In this document: positions 1-8,686 of the stretch, piece by piece
Layout of the letters: each line of letters starts with the position of its first letter
Numbering within the stretch: the first letter of the stretch is position 1
From: Gemmatimonadaceae bacterium
GTDB lineage: Bacteria; Gemmatimonadota; Gemmatimonadetes; Gemmatimonadales; Gemmatimonadaceae
Direction of reading: 5' to 3'
DNA: 64,000 bases
Assembly (NCBI GenBank): GCA_019752115.1
Contig: JAIEMN010000012.1
Location: 21,919 to 85,918, forward strand
Made by a program: the position numbers and the translations under genes
Notes under the pieces: model-generated
What the model was told of the DNA's origin: nothing
Seen by the model: only the letters and a program-made list of their open reading frames with translations
Database searches by the model: none

Positions 1-426
1 ATTGCGCTCCAACTGCCCGTCACGCATCGCCAGCGTGTCGCCCGGCAATCCCACGACGCGCTTCACGAAATGCTTGTCGGGATCGACTGGCCACGTGAAC
101 ACGATCACATCGTCGCGCTGCGGCGTGCTCCATCCGGGAAGCCGCGTCGCAGTGAAAGGGAGGCGCGCCCCAAAGCGCAGCTTGTTCACCAGCAGAAAGT
201 CGCCGGCGAGCAGCGTGCGCTCCATGCTCGCCGATGGGATCCGATAGGCTTCCACCGCCACGGTGCGGAGCAGGACGTACAGCACGAGCGCGGCGGCGAG
301 GATCCGCACCCACTCGCGACGCCCCGCCCGCCCGCGCTGCCCGGCGCGACTGGCACGCCGGGCGCCGCGCGCCCGATTGGCCGCGCGCAGCGCCTCCGCA
401 CGCCGATCCAGACCGACCGGCGCCAT
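1..426 (-). CDS. lepB: Signal peptidase I, truncated by window edge
   Basis: Membrane-bound serine/lysine protease that removes signal peptides from exported proteins on the outer face of the inner membrane. The first 142 residues are visible and the C-terminus lies beyond the left edge. There is a basic N-terminus, one membrane segment at about residues 41-55, and box B with the nucleophile (PSASM, Ser67 before the Met). Lys122 in FVKRVVGLPGD is the general base. The start is the ATG at 426, nine bases after the stop of the aldehyde dehydrogenase gene, so it is probably the last gene of a leftward operon. The identification rests on both catalytic motifs in the correct spacing. Confidence 0.92.
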   Translation of the reverse strand, partial: MAPVGLDRRAEALRAANRARGARRASRAGQRGRAGRREWVRILAAALVLYVLLRTVAVEAYRIPSASMERTLLAGDFLLVNKLRFGARLPFTATRLPGWSTPQRDDVIVFTWPVDPDKHFVKRVVGLPGDTLAMRDGQLERN

Positions 427-435
427 CAAAATGTC

Positions 436-1920
436 TCAGTAGTTGTCAATCTGAGCGCGCTGCAACGCGCCCGAGTAGTCGACGTAGCCGACCTTGGTTT
501 CCGAATAGAACTCGTACACTTCCCACCCGCCCTCGCGGTGACCGTTGCCGGTCTCCTTCACCCCACCGAACGGCAGGTGCGCCTCGGCGCCGATGGTGGG
601 GGCATTCACGTAGGTGATGCCGTTGTCGAGCTCCTGCATGGCCCGGAACGCCACGTTCACGTTGCGCGTGTAGACGCTGCTGGAGAGCCCGTAGCGCACA
701 CCGTTGTTCACGGCGAAGGCTTCGTCCACACTCTCGACGCGAATCACCGAGAGCACGGGGCCAAAGATCTCTTCCTGATCGAGCCGCGAGCCGGCGGTCA
801 CGCCGGTGAAGATCGTCGGCTGGAAGAAGAAGCCGCGGTCGAGCCCCTCCCCGGTCGCGCGCGCGCCACCGCATACAAGCGTGGCGCCCTGCTGCTTGCC
901 GATCTCGATGTAGCGCTCGACCTTCTCGCGCGCCGCTTCGTGCACGAGCGGCCCCACGTCGGTGCCGGCCTTGCGACCATCACCCAGCCTGAGCGTGCGG
1001 GCCCGCGCTTCGAGCCGCGCCACGAACGCGTCGTGAATGCCGGCCTGCAGGATCAGGCGGCTCGTGGCCGTGCAGCGCTGGCCCGTGGTGCCAAAGGCGC
1101 CCCAGAGCACGCCATCAAGCGCCAGATCGAGGTCGGCATCGTCGAGCACGATCTGCGCGTTCTTGCCGCCCATCTCGAGCGAGAGGCGCTTGTGCATGCG
1201 TCCGCACGTCTCCCCAACCAGACGACCCGTCTCGGTGCTGCCGGTAAACGAAATCACCGGCACGTCCGGATGCTCGACCAGCGCCTTGCCCACGACTTCG
1301 CCGTGCCCGTGCACCAGCTGGATGACCTCGGGCGGCAGCCCCGCTTCGAGGAGAATCTCGACCAGCACCGTGGCGGTGTGCGGCACATCTTCGGCCGGCT
1401 TGAGGATCACCGCATTGCCGCAGAGCAGCGCCGGGAACGCCTTCCAGGTCGGAATCGCCAGCGGGAAGTTGAAGGGCGTGATGAGGCCGCAGATGCCAAT
1501 CGGGCGGCGCATACTCATCGCCCACTTGTTCGCCAGCTCACTGGGCACCGTATGCCCGAACAGCCGGCGTCCCTCGGTGGCGGCGTAGTAGGCGGTATCG
1601 ATCCCTTCCTGCACATCGCCGCGCGTTTCGGCGAGCGGCTTGCCCATCTCGCGCGTCATGATGTCGGCGAGCTCTTCCTTGCGAAGGGCGAGCAGATCGC
1701 CAACTCGGCGCAGCACATCACCGCGCGCCGGCGCGGGCGTCCGCTTCCAGAGGGCAAAGCCGCGCTTGGCGCTGGCCACCGCCGCCTCGATGTCGGCTAC
1801 GCCGGAGGCCGGAAACTGGCCGATCAGGTCCTGCTGATCGGCGGGATTGCGATTCTCGAAATACTGCCCGGTCGTCGGCGCGACCCAGTGGCCGCCGATG
1901 TAGTTCTTGAACGTGGTCAT
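436..1920 (-). CDS. NAD(P)-dependent aldehyde dehydrogenase family protein
   Basis: Cytosolic enzyme oxidising an aldehyde or semialdehyde to the carboxylate. At 494 residues it is full length for the family. Visible catalytic elements are Asn151 (PFNFP), Lys174 of the cofactor site (LKPAE), the general base Glu249 (LEMGGKNA) and nucleophile Cys283 (GQRCTATS). The substrate cannot be read from the sequence. The layout resembles semialdehyde dehydrogenases, but neighbours give no pathway. The ATG overlaps the stop of the upstream membrane-protein gene (ATGA), implying translational coupling, and signal peptidase follows after nine bases. Family certain, substrate unknown. Confidence 0.93.
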   Translation of the reverse strand: MTTFKNYIGGHWVAPTTGQYFENRNPADQQDLIGQFPASGVADIEAAVASAKRGFALWKRTPAPARGDVLRRVGDLLALRKEELADIMTREMGKPLAETRGDVQEGIDTAYYAATEGRRLFGHTVPSELANKWAMSMRRPIGICGLITPFNFPLAIPTWKAFPALLCGNAVILKPAEDVPHTATVLVEILLEAGLPPEVIQLVHGHGEVVGKALVEHPDVPVISFTGSTETGRLVGETCGRMHKRLSLEMGGKNAQIVLDDADLDLALDGVLWGAFGTTGQRCTATSRLILQAGIHDAFVARLEARARTLRLGDGRKAGTDVGPLVHEAAREKVERYIEIGKQQGATLVCGGARATGEGLDRGFFFQPTIFTGVTAGSRLDQEEIFGPVLSVIRVESVDEAFAVNNGVRYGLSSSVYTRNVNVAFRAMQELDNGITYVNAPTIGAEAHLPFGGVKETGNGHREGGWEVYEFYSETKVGYVDYSGALQRAQIDNY

Positions 1921-2495
1921 CCCGGAAATTTAGGCGACGGCGACCCTGCGGGGGCGCCCGGCGCGCCGCCGGCCGGTGTGGGCGCCGTCACCCCGCCCTC
2001 CGTGGACCCGGCGGGGCACGTCCACCCGGCCCCGCGATCGGCGGTCGGCACGGCGTAGCCCACCCGGGGCAACACCTCGCGCGCGCCCAGCACCACGCCC
2101 CACACGGTGACCAGCAGCGACGCGAGGTGCGCCCACCCCAGCCGATGGCGCCAGGTCCCGATCGCGCTCCAGACGCCCAGCAGCGCCACCCCGCCCGTGG
2201 CCGCGGTAAAGCCGATCAGCGGCGCCCCGCACTTGCCGGGCCACGGCCAGAACATGAGTCCCGCCGCCGCGGCCACCGCGATCAGCACCTTGAGCCAGCT
2301 GACCCAGGGCTTCCCGCTCGCCCCGCTCACCGACGGCATGGGCATCGCGGCGGCCCCTTTGCCGGTCGGCAGCGCCTTGGGCGCCCCGCCCTTCGCCGGC
2401 ACCGGCGCCGACGTGGCCATCAGCTGCTCGTCGGAAATGCTCGCGAGCTGCTTGTCGATCTTGGCGAGTTCGGCTTCCCAGTTGCGGTCGGACAT
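1917..2495 (-). CDS. Hypothetical membrane protein, 192 aa
   Basis: I do not recognise a family. The first 60 residues are hydrophilic (an acidic/basic N-terminus starting MSDRNWEAELAKID, then a Pro/Ala/Gly linker). About three hydrophobic segments follow (roughly 62-82, 90-108 and 118-138). The C-terminal 45 residues are Pro/Gly/Ala-rich and probably disordered. It sits between the NtrC-type regulator (34 bases upstream) and the aldehyde dehydrogenase gene (ATGA overlap), so it is co-transcribed with them. No catalytic motif is visible. It may be a small integral-membrane regulatory or assembly factor, but nothing decides this. Confidence 0.75.
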   Translation of the reverse strand: MSDRNWEAELAKIDKQLASISDEQLMATSAPVPAKGGAPKALPTGKGAAAMPMPSVSGASGKPWVSWLKVLIAVAAAAGLMFWPWPGKCGAPLIGFTAATGGVALLGVWSAIGTWRHRLGWAHLASLLVTVWGVVLGAREVLPRVGYAVPTADRGAGWTCPAGSTEGGVTAPTPAGGAPGAPAGSPSPKFPG

Positions 2496-2529
2496 GATCG
2501 GCGGTGTAGAGGGCGGGGACGCACCGGCA

Positions 2530-3903
2530 TCAGGCCGGCGAGCTTTCCCGTGTCAAAGCATAACGTTCGATCTTCTTGTAGAGATTCGACCGCGGCATGT
2601 CCAGCGCCCGCGCCGTCTCCGACACGTTCCAGTCGAACGCCCGCAGCTTGGCCAGCAAGAAGGCACGCTCGGCGGCCTGCTTGAACTCCTCGAAGGTCCC
2701 ACAGTCGAGCAGGCTCCCCAGCCCCGCGGGCTCGGCGGCCCGCCGCCCCACCAGCCGCTCGACATCGGCCGCCTGAATCGTGGCCGCATTGGCGAGAATC
2801 ACCAGCCGCTCCACGGTGTTGCGGAGCTCACGCACATTGCCGGGCCACTCGAGCTCGCTCAGTCGCTTGAGCGCCTCTTCGGAAATGCCACGCGCCGGCA
2901 GCCCGTCGCGCGCGGCGAACTGCTGCAGGAAGTGCACGACCAGCTGCGCGATATCCTCGCGCCGCTCGCGCAGCGGCGGCACCGTGATGGGCACGACGTT
3001 CAGCCGATAGAAGAGGTCTTCGCGAAAGCGCCCCTCTTTGATCTCGGCTTCAAGCTCCTTGTTCGTGGCGGCGAGCACGCGCACATCCACCTGCACCGGC
3101 TTGCTGCCGCCAATGCGCGTCACCACCCCGTCCTGCAGCACGCGCAGCACCTTGGCCTGCGCGCTCGACGACATGTCGCCGATCTCGTCGAGAAAGAGCG
3201 TGCCGCCATCGGCCTGTTCGAACTTGCCGGCGCGATCGCTCACGGCGCCGGTGAACGAGCCCTTCATGTGCCCAAAGAGTTCGCTCTCGATGAGCTCACT
3301 GGGGATGGCCGCGCAATTCACCTCCACGAACGGCTTCTTCGCCCGCGGCGACCCGCGATGAATGGCGCGCGCCACCAGTTCCTTGCCGGTGCCGTTCTCA
3401 CCGGTGATGAGCACCCGCGCCGGTGTCGCCGCCACCTTCTCGATGCGATCGAGTAACGCGCGAATGCCGAAGCTGCGACCCACGATCTCGTACCGGCTTT
3501 CGATCGTCTCACGCAGCCGCGCGTTCTCTTCACTCAGTTGCCGCGTTGCGAAGGCGTTGCGCAGCAGCACGAGCACGCGATCGGTATCCAGCGGCTTTTC
3601 GAGAATGTCGTAGGCGCCCAGCTGCGTCGCCTCGACCGCCGTCTGAATCGTGGCGTGCCCGCTGATCATCACGACAGTGGCGTTCGGATCGGCCTGCCGG
3701 AGGCGCTTGAGTACCTCGAGCCCGTCGAGCCCCGCCATCTTCACATCGAGAAACACGAGCTGCGGCCGGAACGTGTCGTACGTCGCGATCCCCTCGGCGC
3801 CGCCGCTCGCGGTCTTCACCTCGAAGCCTTCGTACTCGAGCAGCTGCCCGAGGGCCTGACGAATACCGGGTTCGTCGTCGATGACGAGAATGCGTCTGCT
3901 CAT
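2530..3903 (-). CDS. Sigma-54-dependent response regulator, NtrC family
   Basis: Two-component transcription activator. The receiver domain occupies residues 1-120, with acidic pocket DDE at 9-11 and phospho-acceptor Asp53 (FLDVKM). The central AAA+ ATPase has Walker A GENGTGKE and Walker B LFLDEIGD. The sigma-54 contact loop reads GSFTGA, a variant of GAFTGA. The C-terminal Fis-type helix-turn-helix is SETARALDMPRSNLYKKI. Length 457 is typical. The NtrY-like kinase at 24888-29012 is a possible partner but is not linked. The TGA overlaps nothing downstream, and the ATG overlaps the stop of the upstream gene by four bases, so the regulator is part of the leftward operon. Confidence 0.95.
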   Translation of the reverse strand: MSRRILVIDDEPGIRQALGQLLEYEGFEVKTASGGAEGIATYDTFRPQLVFLDVKMAGLDGLEVLKRLRQADPNATVVMISGHATIQTAVEATQLGAYDILEKPLDTDRVLVLLRNAFATRQLSEENARLRETIESRYEIVGRSFGIRALLDRIEKVAATPARVLITGENGTGKELVARAIHRGSPRAKKPFVEVNCAAIPSELIESELFGHMKGSFTGAVSDRAGKFEQADGGTLFLDEIGDMSSSAQAKVLRVLQDGVVTRIGGSKPVQVDVRVLAATNKELEAEIKEGRFREDLFYRLNVVPITVPPLRERREDIAQLVVHFLQQFAARDGLPARGISEEALKRLSELEWPGNVRELRNTVERLVILANAATIQAADVERLVGRRAAEPAGLGSLLDCGTFEEFKQAAERAFLLAKLRAFDWNVSETARALDMPRSNLYKKIERYALTRESSPA

Positions 3904-4706
3904 GGCGTGGTCCGGGAAGTCGCGCCGGCCGCGGCGCGGTACAACGTCAGCGCGCCGTTCACCACGCGCGCATCACTCACATAACTGGGCAACGGTACCG
4001 GCAACCCGTCGGCGGCCAATGAATCGGACTGCGGCACCTTGTAGCGTGCGCGGCGTCGCAACGCACTCACGAGCCCGGGGATCACCCGCGTGGGGACATC
4101 GATCCCGGTGATGCGCAGCTCGCGCACACGGTACTGCGCCAGGCCGGGGCGCACGGGCTCCAGGACCCCGGCCAGGAACAAGGTGTCGTGCCCGTCGAGG
4201 GCGGCGCCAATCACCGACCCGAACGCGCCCTCCCCCGCGAAATCGCGCAGCGCCACATCGGCGCGCAGCAGGAGCAGGTCGCGGTTCAGTGCCAGGTCCA
4301 CGGTGCGCGCGCTGGGCGGGAGCTGACGCAGCAACGGCGCCAGCAACCCTGCGACCTGCGCGGCCGACAGGCTCACATACGCCGGCCCCCCGCGCTTCCG
4401 AAGGGCGCTGACCGTGGTCCCCGCCTCCGGCGCCAGCGCGTCGGTGTTCACGGTCACCCATCCGAGCGCCGCGTCTCGCGCCCGACGCTCGGCCTCGCGC
4501 CGGGCCGCCTCTTCCTTCGCGATGCGTGCGCCCTCGGGGCTATCGAGCCGCTCGCTGCCGCGCGCCGCCACATCGGTCACCTTATCCGCCGCGCCACGCG
4601 CCGCGCGACCGAGCACACTCGGCAGGCGATCGCCATAGAGCCAATAGCCGGCGGCTCCGCCGACCAGGAGCACCGTGGCACAACCGATTCGCGTCAGACA
4701 GCCCAA
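3900..4706 (-). CDS. Hypothetical membrane-anchored protein, 268 aa
   Basis: No family recognised. An N-terminal hydrophobic segment (about residues 8-24) anchors the protein. A charged Glu/Arg/Ala-rich stretch follows (about 52-85), likely helical or coiled coil, and then a mixed alpha/beta region to the C-terminus, which probably faces the periplasm. The longest reading begins with TTG at 4706. This puts the membrane segment close to the N-terminus, so it is plausible, but no ribosome site supports it. It is the first gene of the leftward operon and overlaps the response-regulator start by ATGA. Confidence 0.7.
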   Translation of the reverse strand: MGCLTRIGCATVLLVGGAAGYWLYGDRLPSVLGRAARGAADKVTDVAARGSERLDSPEGARIAKEEAARREAERRARDAALGWVTVNTDALAPEAGTTVSALRKRGGPAYVSLSAAQVAGLLAPLLRQLPPSARTVDLALNRDLLLLRADVALRDFAGEGAFGSVIGAALDGHDTLFLAGVLEPVRPGLAQYRVRELRITGIDVPTRVIPGLVSALRRRARYKVPQSDSLAADGLPVPLPSYVSDARVVNGALTLYRAAAGATSRTTP

Positions 4707-4852
4707 GGGATGCGGGAGAGAGGTGAGCGGGAGAAGCTATGGACTCGACCGGGCGGGCGGCAGGCGCCGAGCGGCCGGTTGCTGGCGCGCCGGCGCCAGC
4801 CGCCGGCGGGTCGTACCCGTGATGGGCGGTGGGAGTTGCGCGTCCTTTCGAC

Positions 4853-5647
4853 ATGACGTCGCACCGTGCGGGACGGCCCCGCCTTCTTCGCTGGCTCGTC
4901 GGGGCGCTCCCGGTCGCCGCGCTCGTGGCGTGCGGGAAGGAGCTCGTCCCGCGCGATCTGGGCCCGCTCGACCTGGGCTACCACGGCCACTGCGCCATCA
5001 TCAACGGGCGCTACGACGTGATCGAGCCGATCGTGCGCTGGGCGGTCGTGGAACGGGTGCTCCCGCCAGACACGAGCCGCCAGCAGATCGAGGCGTTCTC
5101 GCTGTTGGGCAATGCCGACCGCTCGCTCCGGCTCATTGCGTGGTCGCGCGGCGAACGGCGCGACACGGTGCAGCTCCGCCGCGGACAGCACTATCGCTGC
5201 AGCGCCGAACGCGTCGTGATCGACCTCCCCGACCGCATGCCGGCGGGCACGATCGATCCGCGAGAAGGGACCGATGGGCGCCTGACGCGCACCCGCACCC
5301 TCGCGCTGGCGGTGGGCGCCGAAGGGGCGTTGACGGCCGAGTACACGCGCACCGGCGTGATTGGCTTGCGGATCCCGTGCGGCGCGAACTGTCGGTACGT
5401 CCCCGTGCCGTTCTCGTCGGTGACCACGCACAGCTGGACGCGTGTCTGGCCGGCGTATGAACGGGGCAAGCCGATTCCGCGCCGTTGGGCACCCCCGCGC
5501 GAACAGGCTCGGAATGATCGCATCGAAGCCGCCGAGCGGGCGTTGGAGCAAGGGGAGCGGATACCGACGCCGCCGATGATGCAATTGCGGCGGACCCGAA
5601 CGGAAGACGCGGCCCGGGCGATGGAAAACGGGGGACCGCCGCTCTGA
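4853..5647 (+). CDS. Hypothetical secreted lipoprotein, 264 aa
   Basis: No family recognised. I chose the ATG at 4853 because it gives a classic lipoprotein signal: basic n-region, hydrophobic core and a terminal ...ALVACGK with the probable lipidated Cys. A GTG eight codons upstream (4829) is an alternative. The mature part is mainly beta-like and hydrophilic, with two Cys in IPCGANCRY and others that could form disulfides. The C-terminal 60 residues are Arg/Glu-rich. It is transcribed divergently from the leftward operon and convergently with the subtilase. Confidence 0.7.
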   Translation: MTSHRAGRPRLLRWLVGALPVAALVACGKELVPRDLGPLDLGYHGHCAIINGRYDVIEPIVRWAVVERVLPPDTSRQQIEAFSLLGNADRSLRLIAWSRGERRDTVQLRRGQHYRCSAERVVIDLPDRMPAGTIDPREGTDGRLTRTRTLALAVGAEGALTAEYTRTGVIGLRIPCGANCRYVPVPFSSVTTHSWTRVWPAYERGKPIPRRWAPPREQARNDRIEAAERALEQGERIPTPPMMQLRRTRTEDAARAMENGGPPL

Positions 5648-5659
5648 GCGGCCGCCCCC
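5630..5659. terminator. Hairpin at the convergent stop of lipoprotein and subtilase genes
   Basis: Arms GGGGG and CCCCC enclose an inner CCGCT-ctg-AGCGG stem. The hairpin spans the stop codon at 5645-5647 and faces the subtilase stop at 5685. There is no T-tract on either side, so it is a probable GC-rich bidirectional terminator rather than a textbook one. Confidence 0.45.
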
Positions 5660-5684
5660 CGATTCCTAACCAGCCTGAAGCTGC

Positions 5685-6893
5685 TCAGTAGTTCGAGAAC
5701 AGCAGCAGATTCGGCGAATTGCTCCCACGATTCAGCACGACGCCACTGGTAGCGTTCGCCCGCAGCGCGCTGACGACGGTTGCCGGCGAGGCCGCCGGAT
5801 TTGCGCCGAGATAGAGCGCCGCCACCCCCGCGACGTGCGGCGTAGCCATCGACGTCCCGCTGATCGTGTTGGTGGCCGTGGTGCTCGTATACCAGGCGGA
5901 GGTGATCCCTGAGCCCGGCGCAAATAGATCAACGCAGCTCCCGTAGTTCGAGTACGACGCACGGGTGTCCGTCGTCGTGGTTGCCCCCACGGTGATCGCC
6001 GCGGCCACGCGCGCCGGCGAGAAGTTGCAGGCGTTCAGATTGCTGTTGCCGGCGGCGATCGCGAAGGTGACACCCTTGGTGATGGCGCGCTGCACGGCGG
6101 CGTCCAGCGCCGACGACGCACCACCGCCGAGACTCATGTTGGCAACCGCCGGCAGGGTGGCGTTGGCCGTGACCCAGTCGATCCCCGCGATCACGCCCGA
6201 CGTCGTGCCCGAGCCGTTGCAATCGAGCACGCGAACGGCGACCAGCCTGACGTTCTTGGCCACCCCAAAGGTGGAGCCACCGACCGTGCCCGCCACATGC
6301 GTCCCATGTCCGTTACAGTCGGTGGCGGTGCCACCGGTCGTGACGGCATCGAATCCGGCGATGGCGCGACCACCGAACTGCGTGTGCGACGTCAGAATGC
6401 CGGTGTCGATGATGTAGGCCGTGACACCGCTGCCGGAGCCGGTGTAGCTGTACGTGGTGCTGAGCGGCAGGGTACGTTGATCGACGCGATCAAGCCCCCA
6501 CGTGGCACCGGTCTGCGTCGCCGACGCCGTGTAGATCTGCTCGTGTTCCACGAACGCAACGCGCGGGTCGCGGGCCACGCGATCGGCATCACCGGCCGAC
6601 TTGAGGCGGACGGTGAAGCCCTTGAGTGCGCTGCGATAGGTGCCGAGCACCCGTCCGCCATTGCGGCTCGCCACGTCATCGGCGTCGCCGTCGATGTCCT
6701 GCACATTGTCCTTGAGCACGACGATGTAGTCGTTGTCGTTCTGGTCGTCGTCGTCCTGATCGCTGCTCTTCGGGTTCTTCGACGACGAGAAGAGGGGGCG
6801 ATCGCTCTGGTCCGAGGGTGCGACCGATTCGGGCGACGAACAGGCCGCGAGCGCGAGGAGGGCGGCTGCGGAGAGGAATGAGGATCGACGCAT
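5685..6893 (-). CDS. Subtilisin-like serine protease (S8) with I9 prodomain, lipoprotein
   Basis: Secreted protease of 402 residues. The start is the ATG at 6893 because it directly precedes a lipoprotein signal ending LALAACSS; a longer reading to 6971 adds 26 residues of no sense. An Asp/Asn-rich linker (DDDDQNDND) follows, then an inhibitor-I9-like prodomain (IVVLKDNV ... VAFVEHEQ). The S8 catalytic domain carries all three triad motifs: AYIIDTGI (Asp), GHGTHVAGT (His) and [12 protein letters not shown] (Ser). It resembles the proteinase K group. It lies alone, and its upstream region carries an inverted repeat (6919-6956). Confidence 0.95.
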   Translation of the reverse strand: MRRSSFLSAAALLALAACSSPESVAPSDQSDRPLFSSSKNPKSSDQDDDDQNDNDYIVVLKDNVQDIDGDADDVASRNGGRVLGTYRSALKGFTVRLKSAGDADRVARDPRVAFVEHEQIYTASATQTGATWGLDRVDQRTLPLSTTYSYTGSGSGVTAYIIDTGILTSHTQFGGRAIAGFDAVTTGGTATDCNGHGTHVAGTVGGSTFGVAKNVRLVAVRVLDCNGSGTTSGVIAGIDWVTANATLPAVANMSLGGGASSALDAAVQRAITKGVTFAIAAGNSNLNACNFSPARVAAAITVGATTTTDTRASYSNYGSCVDLFAPGSGITSAWYTSTTATNTISGTSMATPHVAGVAALYLGANPAASPATVVSALRANATSGVVLNRGSNSPNLLLFSNY

Positions 6894-6918
6894 GAGGGAG
6901 GGATTGAGGGTCGCTGGC

Positions 6919-6956
6919 GGGACGAACGGCGCGAGATCCCCCACGAAATTCGTCCC
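6919..6956. repeat. Inverted repeat GGGACGAA-N22-TTCGTCCC upstream of subtilase
   Basis: Perfect 8-base arms at 6919-6926 and 6949-6956, placed 26-63 bases upstream of the subtilase ATG. The same octamer recurs at other gene starts in this window (21517, 21528, 29942, 41495, 54524). It could be an operator or a leader hairpin. Confidence 0.5.
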
Positions 6957-7026
6957 AGTTCGCAATCGCACAAGTACCCACCGTCACAATCCCAGTGCCT
7001 TGTGTCACACGGGCGGCGGCCCTCAC

Positions 7027-8601
7027 CTACCCACTCGCGGGGGCCCCACGGACCGCGCCGCCCGCTTCCGGATGGTCCATCGGTCGATAGCGCAGGGCCT
7101 CCGCGACGTGCGGCGGGCCCACGCTCTCCTCTTCGGCGAGGTCGGCAATCGTGCGCGCCACCCGGAGCACCCGATGATACGCTCGCGCGGAGAGCAGGAG
7201 TCGATCGGCTGCCCGCACGAGGAGGGAGCGCGCTTCCGGGAGGAGGCGGGCCGCGGGGGCGATGAGGCGCACCGGGGCCGTGGCATTGGTGAACGCACTG
7301 GCGGACGCGCCGCCGCTGGACGCGTATCGCGTGGCCTGTCGCGATCGTGCCGCGAGGACGCGCCCCCGCAGGATGGCCGACCGAGGAGCGGTCGACTGTT
7401 CAGCGAGCGCGTCGGGCGGCACGCGGCGGACGGGGACGTGGAGATCGATGCGATCGGCGAGCGGCCCCGAGAGTCGGGCGCGGTGGCGTTCGAGGTCGGT
7501 GAGGGAGCAGCGGCAGGGTTTGTCATCGCAGCCGGCGTAACCGCAGGGACACGGATTGCTGGCCGCCACGAGCGAGAAGCGCGAGGGGAAGCCCACGGCG
7601 CGCGCGGCGCGGGCGACGACCACGTGGCCATCTTCGAGTGGCTGTCGCAGGGCCTCGAGAGTGTGTCGCGGGAAGAGGGAGAGTTCGTCGAGAAAAAGCA
7701 CGCCATGATGGGCGAGGCTCACTTCGCCGGGGCGCGGCCATCCGCCGCCCCCAATGAGTCCCGCGGTGGAGATCGAGTGATGCGGCGCGCGAAAGGGGCG
7801 CGCGAGACTGGCGAGCGAGGCGTGAGCCGCGCCGAGTACGCCGGCGACCGAGTGAATGGCCAGCACCTCGAGGGCTTCGTGTTCGTGCAGGGGTGGCAGG
7901 ATGCCCGGGAGTCGGCGCGCGAGCATGGTTTTGCCGGCGCCGGGTGGGCCGACGAGCAGGAGATTGTGTCCGCCGGCGGCGGCGATTTCCACCGCGCGGA
8001 GGGCGGTCTCCTGCCCCACGATGTCGGCCATGTCGGGCACGTCTTCAATCACCGCGTCGCGTCCCGCCGGCTTGGCATCCGGGCGAGCCGTGCCATCGCG
8101 CAGCGCGGTGACGAGTTCGGTGAGGGTCCGGGGCGCCATGGCACGCGCCTGGGGCACGCGCAGCGCTTCGGCGAGATTGTCGGGCGGCACGATGAGCAGG
8201 GCGTCGCTGGTCGCGGCGATGTGACGCGCGACAGCGAGCACCCCGCGAACGGCCCGGAGTTGTCCATCGAGCCCGAGCTCACCGATCGCGCAGAGATTGG
8301 CCAGACTCCCGTCGGGGAGTTGGCCGCTGGCCGCCAGCAAGGCGAGGGCGATGGGGAGGTCGAAGGCGGTGCCCGTTTTGGGGAGGTCTCCGGGCTGGAG
8401 ATTCACCGTGACGCGTCGGGGCGGCACGGTGAACCCCGAGTTGGCCAGCGCCGCGTGCACGCGGTCGCGGCTCTCCTTCACTGCCGTCGCGGCGAGCCCG
8501 ACGAGCGTCCATTGGGGTAGCCCATTGGCTACATGCACTTCAACGAGGACATCGACGGCATCGATGCCCAGGACGGCGGCGGAAGCAACGGCGGCAAGCA
8601 T
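7027..8601 (-). CDS. comM: YifB/ComM-family Mg-chelatase-like AAA+ ATPase
   Basis: ComM-type helicase, in other bacteria a branch-migration motor acting during natural transformation. At 524 residues it is the usual length. An N-terminal Lon-protease-like fold domain (about 1-170, with VKESRDRVHAAL typical) precedes the AAA+ ChlI-like core. Walker A is GPPGAGKTMLARRLPG and Walker B region is GVLFLDEL. The C-terminal helical Mg_chelatase_C domain starts near SLTDLERHRARLSGPLADRID. A TAGCAT box lies six bases upstream of the ATG with no Shine-Dalgarno, consistent with a leaderless mRNA. This is not a bacteriochlorophyll gene despite the family name. Confidence 0.95.
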   Translation of the reverse strand: MLAAVASAAVLGIDAVDVLVEVHVANGLPQWTLVGLAATAVKESRDRVHAALANSGFTVPPRRVTVNLQPGDLPKTGTAFDLPIALALLAASGQLPDGSLANLCAIGELGLDGQLRAVRGVLAVARHIAATSDALLIVPPDNLAEALRVPQARAMAPRTLTELVTALRDGTARPDAKPAGRDAVIEDVPDMADIVGQETALRAVEIAAAGGHNLLLVGPPGAGKTMLARRLPGILPPLHEHEALEVLAIHSVAGVLGAAHASLASLARPFRAPHHSISTAGLIGGGGWPRPGEVSLAHHGVLFLDELSLFPRHTLEALRQPLEDGHVVVARAARAVGFPSRFSLVAASNPCPCGYAGCDDKPCRCSLTDLERHRARLSGPLADRIDLHVPVRRVPPDALAEQSTAPRSAILRGRVLAARSRQATRYASSGGASASAFTNATAPVRLIAPAARLLPEARSLLVRAADRLLLSARAYHRVLRVARTIADLAEEESVGPPHVAEALRYRPMDHPEAGGAVRGAPASG

Positions 8602-8686
8602 GGAGCCATGCTAGGGCTGCCGGTGTCCGTGTGTGTCACCGAACGAACGCGCGTTGGATCATTCCAACGCGCGTCGCCGGTGGGGC

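Noticed and set aside
70..2058. A 662-codon open frame antisense to the aldehyde dehydrogenase, and similarly long antisense frames at 8633-10849 and 30916-32604.
   Set aside because: They are Arg/His/Ala/Gly-rich shadows typical of GC-rich DNA, opposite genes with full family motifs, and contain no recognisable domain.
7027..8601. A Mg-chelatase-like protein that might belong to bacteriochlorophyll synthesis.
   Set aside because: Domain order (Lon-like N-terminus, ChlI core, Mg_chelatase_C) is ComM/YifB. The true BchI and BchD are at 44-47 kb.
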